From: an uncultured Eubacteriales bacterium | GTDB taxonomy: Bacteria > Bacillota > Clostridia > Christensenellales > Aristaeellaceae | Length of the DNA stretch: 64,000 bases | Direction of reading: 5' to 3' | Assembly: GCA_902793605.1 (NCBI GenBank) | Contig: CADBEB010000016.1 | Span: 60,744-124,743, forward strand | Shown here: piece after piece, positions 62,972 to 64,000 of the stretch | Layout of the letters: every line of letters starts with the position of its first letter | How positions within the stretch are numbered: position 1 is the first letter of the stretch | Program-made: the position numbers and the translations under genes | Notes under the pieces: model-generated | Seen by the model: the letters and a program-made list of their open reading frames with translations, nothing else | What the model was told of the DNA's origin: nothing | The model's database searches: none

Positions 62972-63256
62972 AAGTACCCTTATAGTCGCGAAAAAGCTGT
63001 AGGATTTATCCATAAGTATTACGACGTTATCCTGATGGACATGCGGATGCCTGAGATGGACGGACTGGAAACGACCCGGAGAATCCGGGCAATGGACCGC
63101 AGCGATGCGAAAAGTATCCCGATCGTCGCGTTAACGGCCAACGCTTTTGACGAGGATGTCCAGCACAGTATGCAGACCGGCCTGAACGCGCACCTGAGCA
63201 AGCCGGTGGACCCGGACGTTCTGTTTGAAACCCTGGAAGGGCTCCTGCGCCGTTAA
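62972..63256 (+). pseudogene. Remnant of a response-regulator receiver domain
   Basis: An open frame from after a TAA at 62969-62971 encodes KYYDVILMDMRMPEMDGLET near its start. The following segments (IPIVALTANAFDEDVQ and HLSKPVDPDVLFETLEG) complete the C-terminal two thirds of a receiver domain, as found at the end of hybrid histidine kinases. The phosphorylatable Asp (in LMDM) and the Lys of LSKPV are kept. The first part of the domain and any kinase are missing. The tRNA terminator lies just upstream and no ribosome binding site or promoter is seen. It is probably a 3' fragment left by deletion or recombination next to the tRNA genes. Confidence 0.75.
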
Positions 63257-63260
63257 CCGG

Positions 63261-63582
63261 GTTGCCAGGGGGACGGTTCCTCTGGCAACCTGTGTGAGGC
63301 GGGAGGCCCGCCTTATCGGTGTGTTTCCATGTATAGCAGAATATACCCGTCACCCTGGCGATAAAGAGACCGCGCAGCGTTTGCTGCGCGGTATGGTGGC
63401 CACGGGGACGGTTCCTCCGGCCACCTGTACGAGGCGGAAGGCCTTGCGTATCGGTATGCCCCATGGCATGGCAGATATTTGCCTGCCTTTTCCGGCGTAT
63501 TCATCACCCGAAACCGCTCCGTTGTTTCCATGTATGGAAGCACATCCCAGAGGTAGCCAGAGGAACCGTCCCACTGGCGACC
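63261..63582. repeat. REP-like repeat cluster (GGGACGGTTCCTC units)
   Basis: Two direct units of about 70 bases begin at 63261 and 63396; each has GCCAsGGGGACGGTTCCTCYGGC as an imperfect palindrome, followed by a second GC-rich part. An inverted third unit lies at 63551-63582, right after the stop of the next gene. A perfect 9-bp stem (CCGCGCAGC, GTTT, GCTGCGCGG) lies between at 63370-63391. Such GGGACGGTTCC elements occur widely in Firmicutes and may be linked to REP-associated transposases; none is present here. No gene is seen in 63257-63582. Confidence 0.7.
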
Positions 63583-64000
63583 TTACCTTAGGTCGGTCCT
63601 AACGATATAGACCGTCTCCTGGGCCATATCTTCCGGTTTCAGGTCGTATCCGGTATCTGTCAGGAGGTCCTTGGTGGTCTTCCAGGTGTTCATGGCTCCG
63701 GCCAGGTCCTTTTCCACAAGCGGAAGGAGTGTCTCCGCGGCGCCCTTTTCGGCGGTAAGGATACTGTCCTTCAGCGTTTTCGTCCCGGTTTCCTGCAGCG
63801 CCGCCGCGCCGGCGGATACCAGCATTGCGCCGGACGAAAGCGTCGCCGCACCGTCAGAAGCCCGGGTTACCCCGTCTGTATAATCCTTCAGCCCCGTGAC
63901 AAACGTGTTCACCTGGTCCAGCTGCTCCTTGACGGCTGTCAGCTGTTCCCGGGCTTCCGCCGCCTGGTCCAGCTTCGCGGCGACTGTTTCATCCTTCGCC
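63583..64000 (-). CDS. C-terminal part of a heptad-repeat (YhgE/Pip-like) protein, partial
   Basis: The frame enters from the right edge and ends at 63583. The visible 139 residues show a coiled-coil-like pattern with regular Leu and Gly (QLDQVNTFVTGLKDYTDG, GAATLSSGAMLVSAGAAAL), like the X-X-X-Leu-X-X-Gly heptad proteins related to YhgE/Pip. The C-terminal segment (LTDTGYDLKPEDMAQETVYI) is hydrophilic. No span is visible in this part. The rest of the gene lies outside the window, so the assignment is tentative. Confidence 0.6.
   Translation of the reverse strand, partial: AKDETVAAKLDQAAEAREQLTAVKEQLDQVNTFVTGLKDYTDGVTRASDGAATLSSGAMLVSAGAAALQETGTKTLKDSILTAEKGAAETLLPLVEKDLAGAMNTWKTTKDLLTDTGYDLKPEDMAQETVYIVRTDLR

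Noticed and set aside
62724..63600. Intact integrated element at the tRNA-Ser genes
   Set aside because: No integrase, no duplicated tRNA 3' end and no phage genes were seen within the window; only a remnant and REP-like repeats remain.

Overview
The window is a GC-rich bacterial chromosome segment from a Firmicute, most likely an uncultured gut or rumen member of the Clostridia. The evidence is strong AGGAGG-type ribosome binding sites, GTG and TTG starts, perfect sigma-A promoters, and an anaerobe's gene content: ferredoxin-type indolepyruvate oxidoreductase and selenium/molybdenum-dependent purine catabolism. A genus cannot be read from the sequence; this placement is inference.

Region 1 (1-8.6 kb). 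A BMP-family nucleoside-type ABC uptake system (710-1 and 2016-838, minus strand) sits beside a truncated xanthine phosphoribosyltransferase with its own promoter and a palindromic operator. A heterodimeric ABC exporter pair follows. Then comes a frameshifted plus-strand gene encoding an HD-type phosphohydrolase-like domain and a C-terminal RyR-like domain.

Region 2 (8.6-14.3 kb). This is a selenium supply cluster: DUF3343, a TusA/YedF-like carrier, a YedE-type transporter, a cysteine-desulfurase-family protein and a LysR regulator. Adenine deaminase follows.

Region 3 (14.4-25.1 kb). One minus-strand operon carries molybdate uptake (modABC) and molybdopterin genes (MOSC-MogA fusion, moaC, moaA, a MoeA-like protein, an XdhC-family factor). 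Beside it are the labile-selenium cofactor genes yqeC, yqeB and selD, a ModE-like regulator with a good operator candidate, and mocA.

Region 4 (25.1-45.3 kb). About 20 kb of co-directional minus-strand genes run from one good promoter at 45.27-45.30 kb: guaD, xdhA, xdhB, xdhC, two PLP enzymes, ssnA, ygfK, ygeY, ygeW, arcC, xdhD, hyuA, mocA. Adenine and guanine deaminases feed hypoxanthine and xanthine to the Mo-hydroxylases. The hydantoinase, YgeY, YgeW and carbamate kinase would open the ring and recover ATP from carbamoyl phosphate. The usual diaminopropionate ammonia-lyase (ygeX) is not seen; two fold-type-II PLP enzymes occupy its place.

Region 5 (45.4-55.3 kb) is the most unusual part. 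Four minus-strand genes with overlapping or short junctions follow one promoter. Three encode N-terminal TIR or TIR-like domain, one membrane span, a Thr-Pro repeat stalk and C-terminal leucine-rich repeats (350, 488 and 1876 aa). The fourth encodes a SLOG-type nucleotide-sensing domain with four membrane spans. The predicted topology (TIR inside, LRR outside) resembles a Toll-like receptor written in reverse order. Only the middle protein keeps the catalytic TIR glutamate.

Region 6 (55.4-64 kb). Lipid kinase, indolepyruvate oxidoreductase (iorAB) with an acyl-CoA ligase, a pseudouridine synthase, a PAP2 phosphatase, two tRNA-Ser genes, a remnant of a response-regulator receiver domain, a cluster of REP-like repeats and the end of a heptad-repeat protein.

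Several families of short dispersed repeats lie between genes throughout, and some form the last codons of genes.
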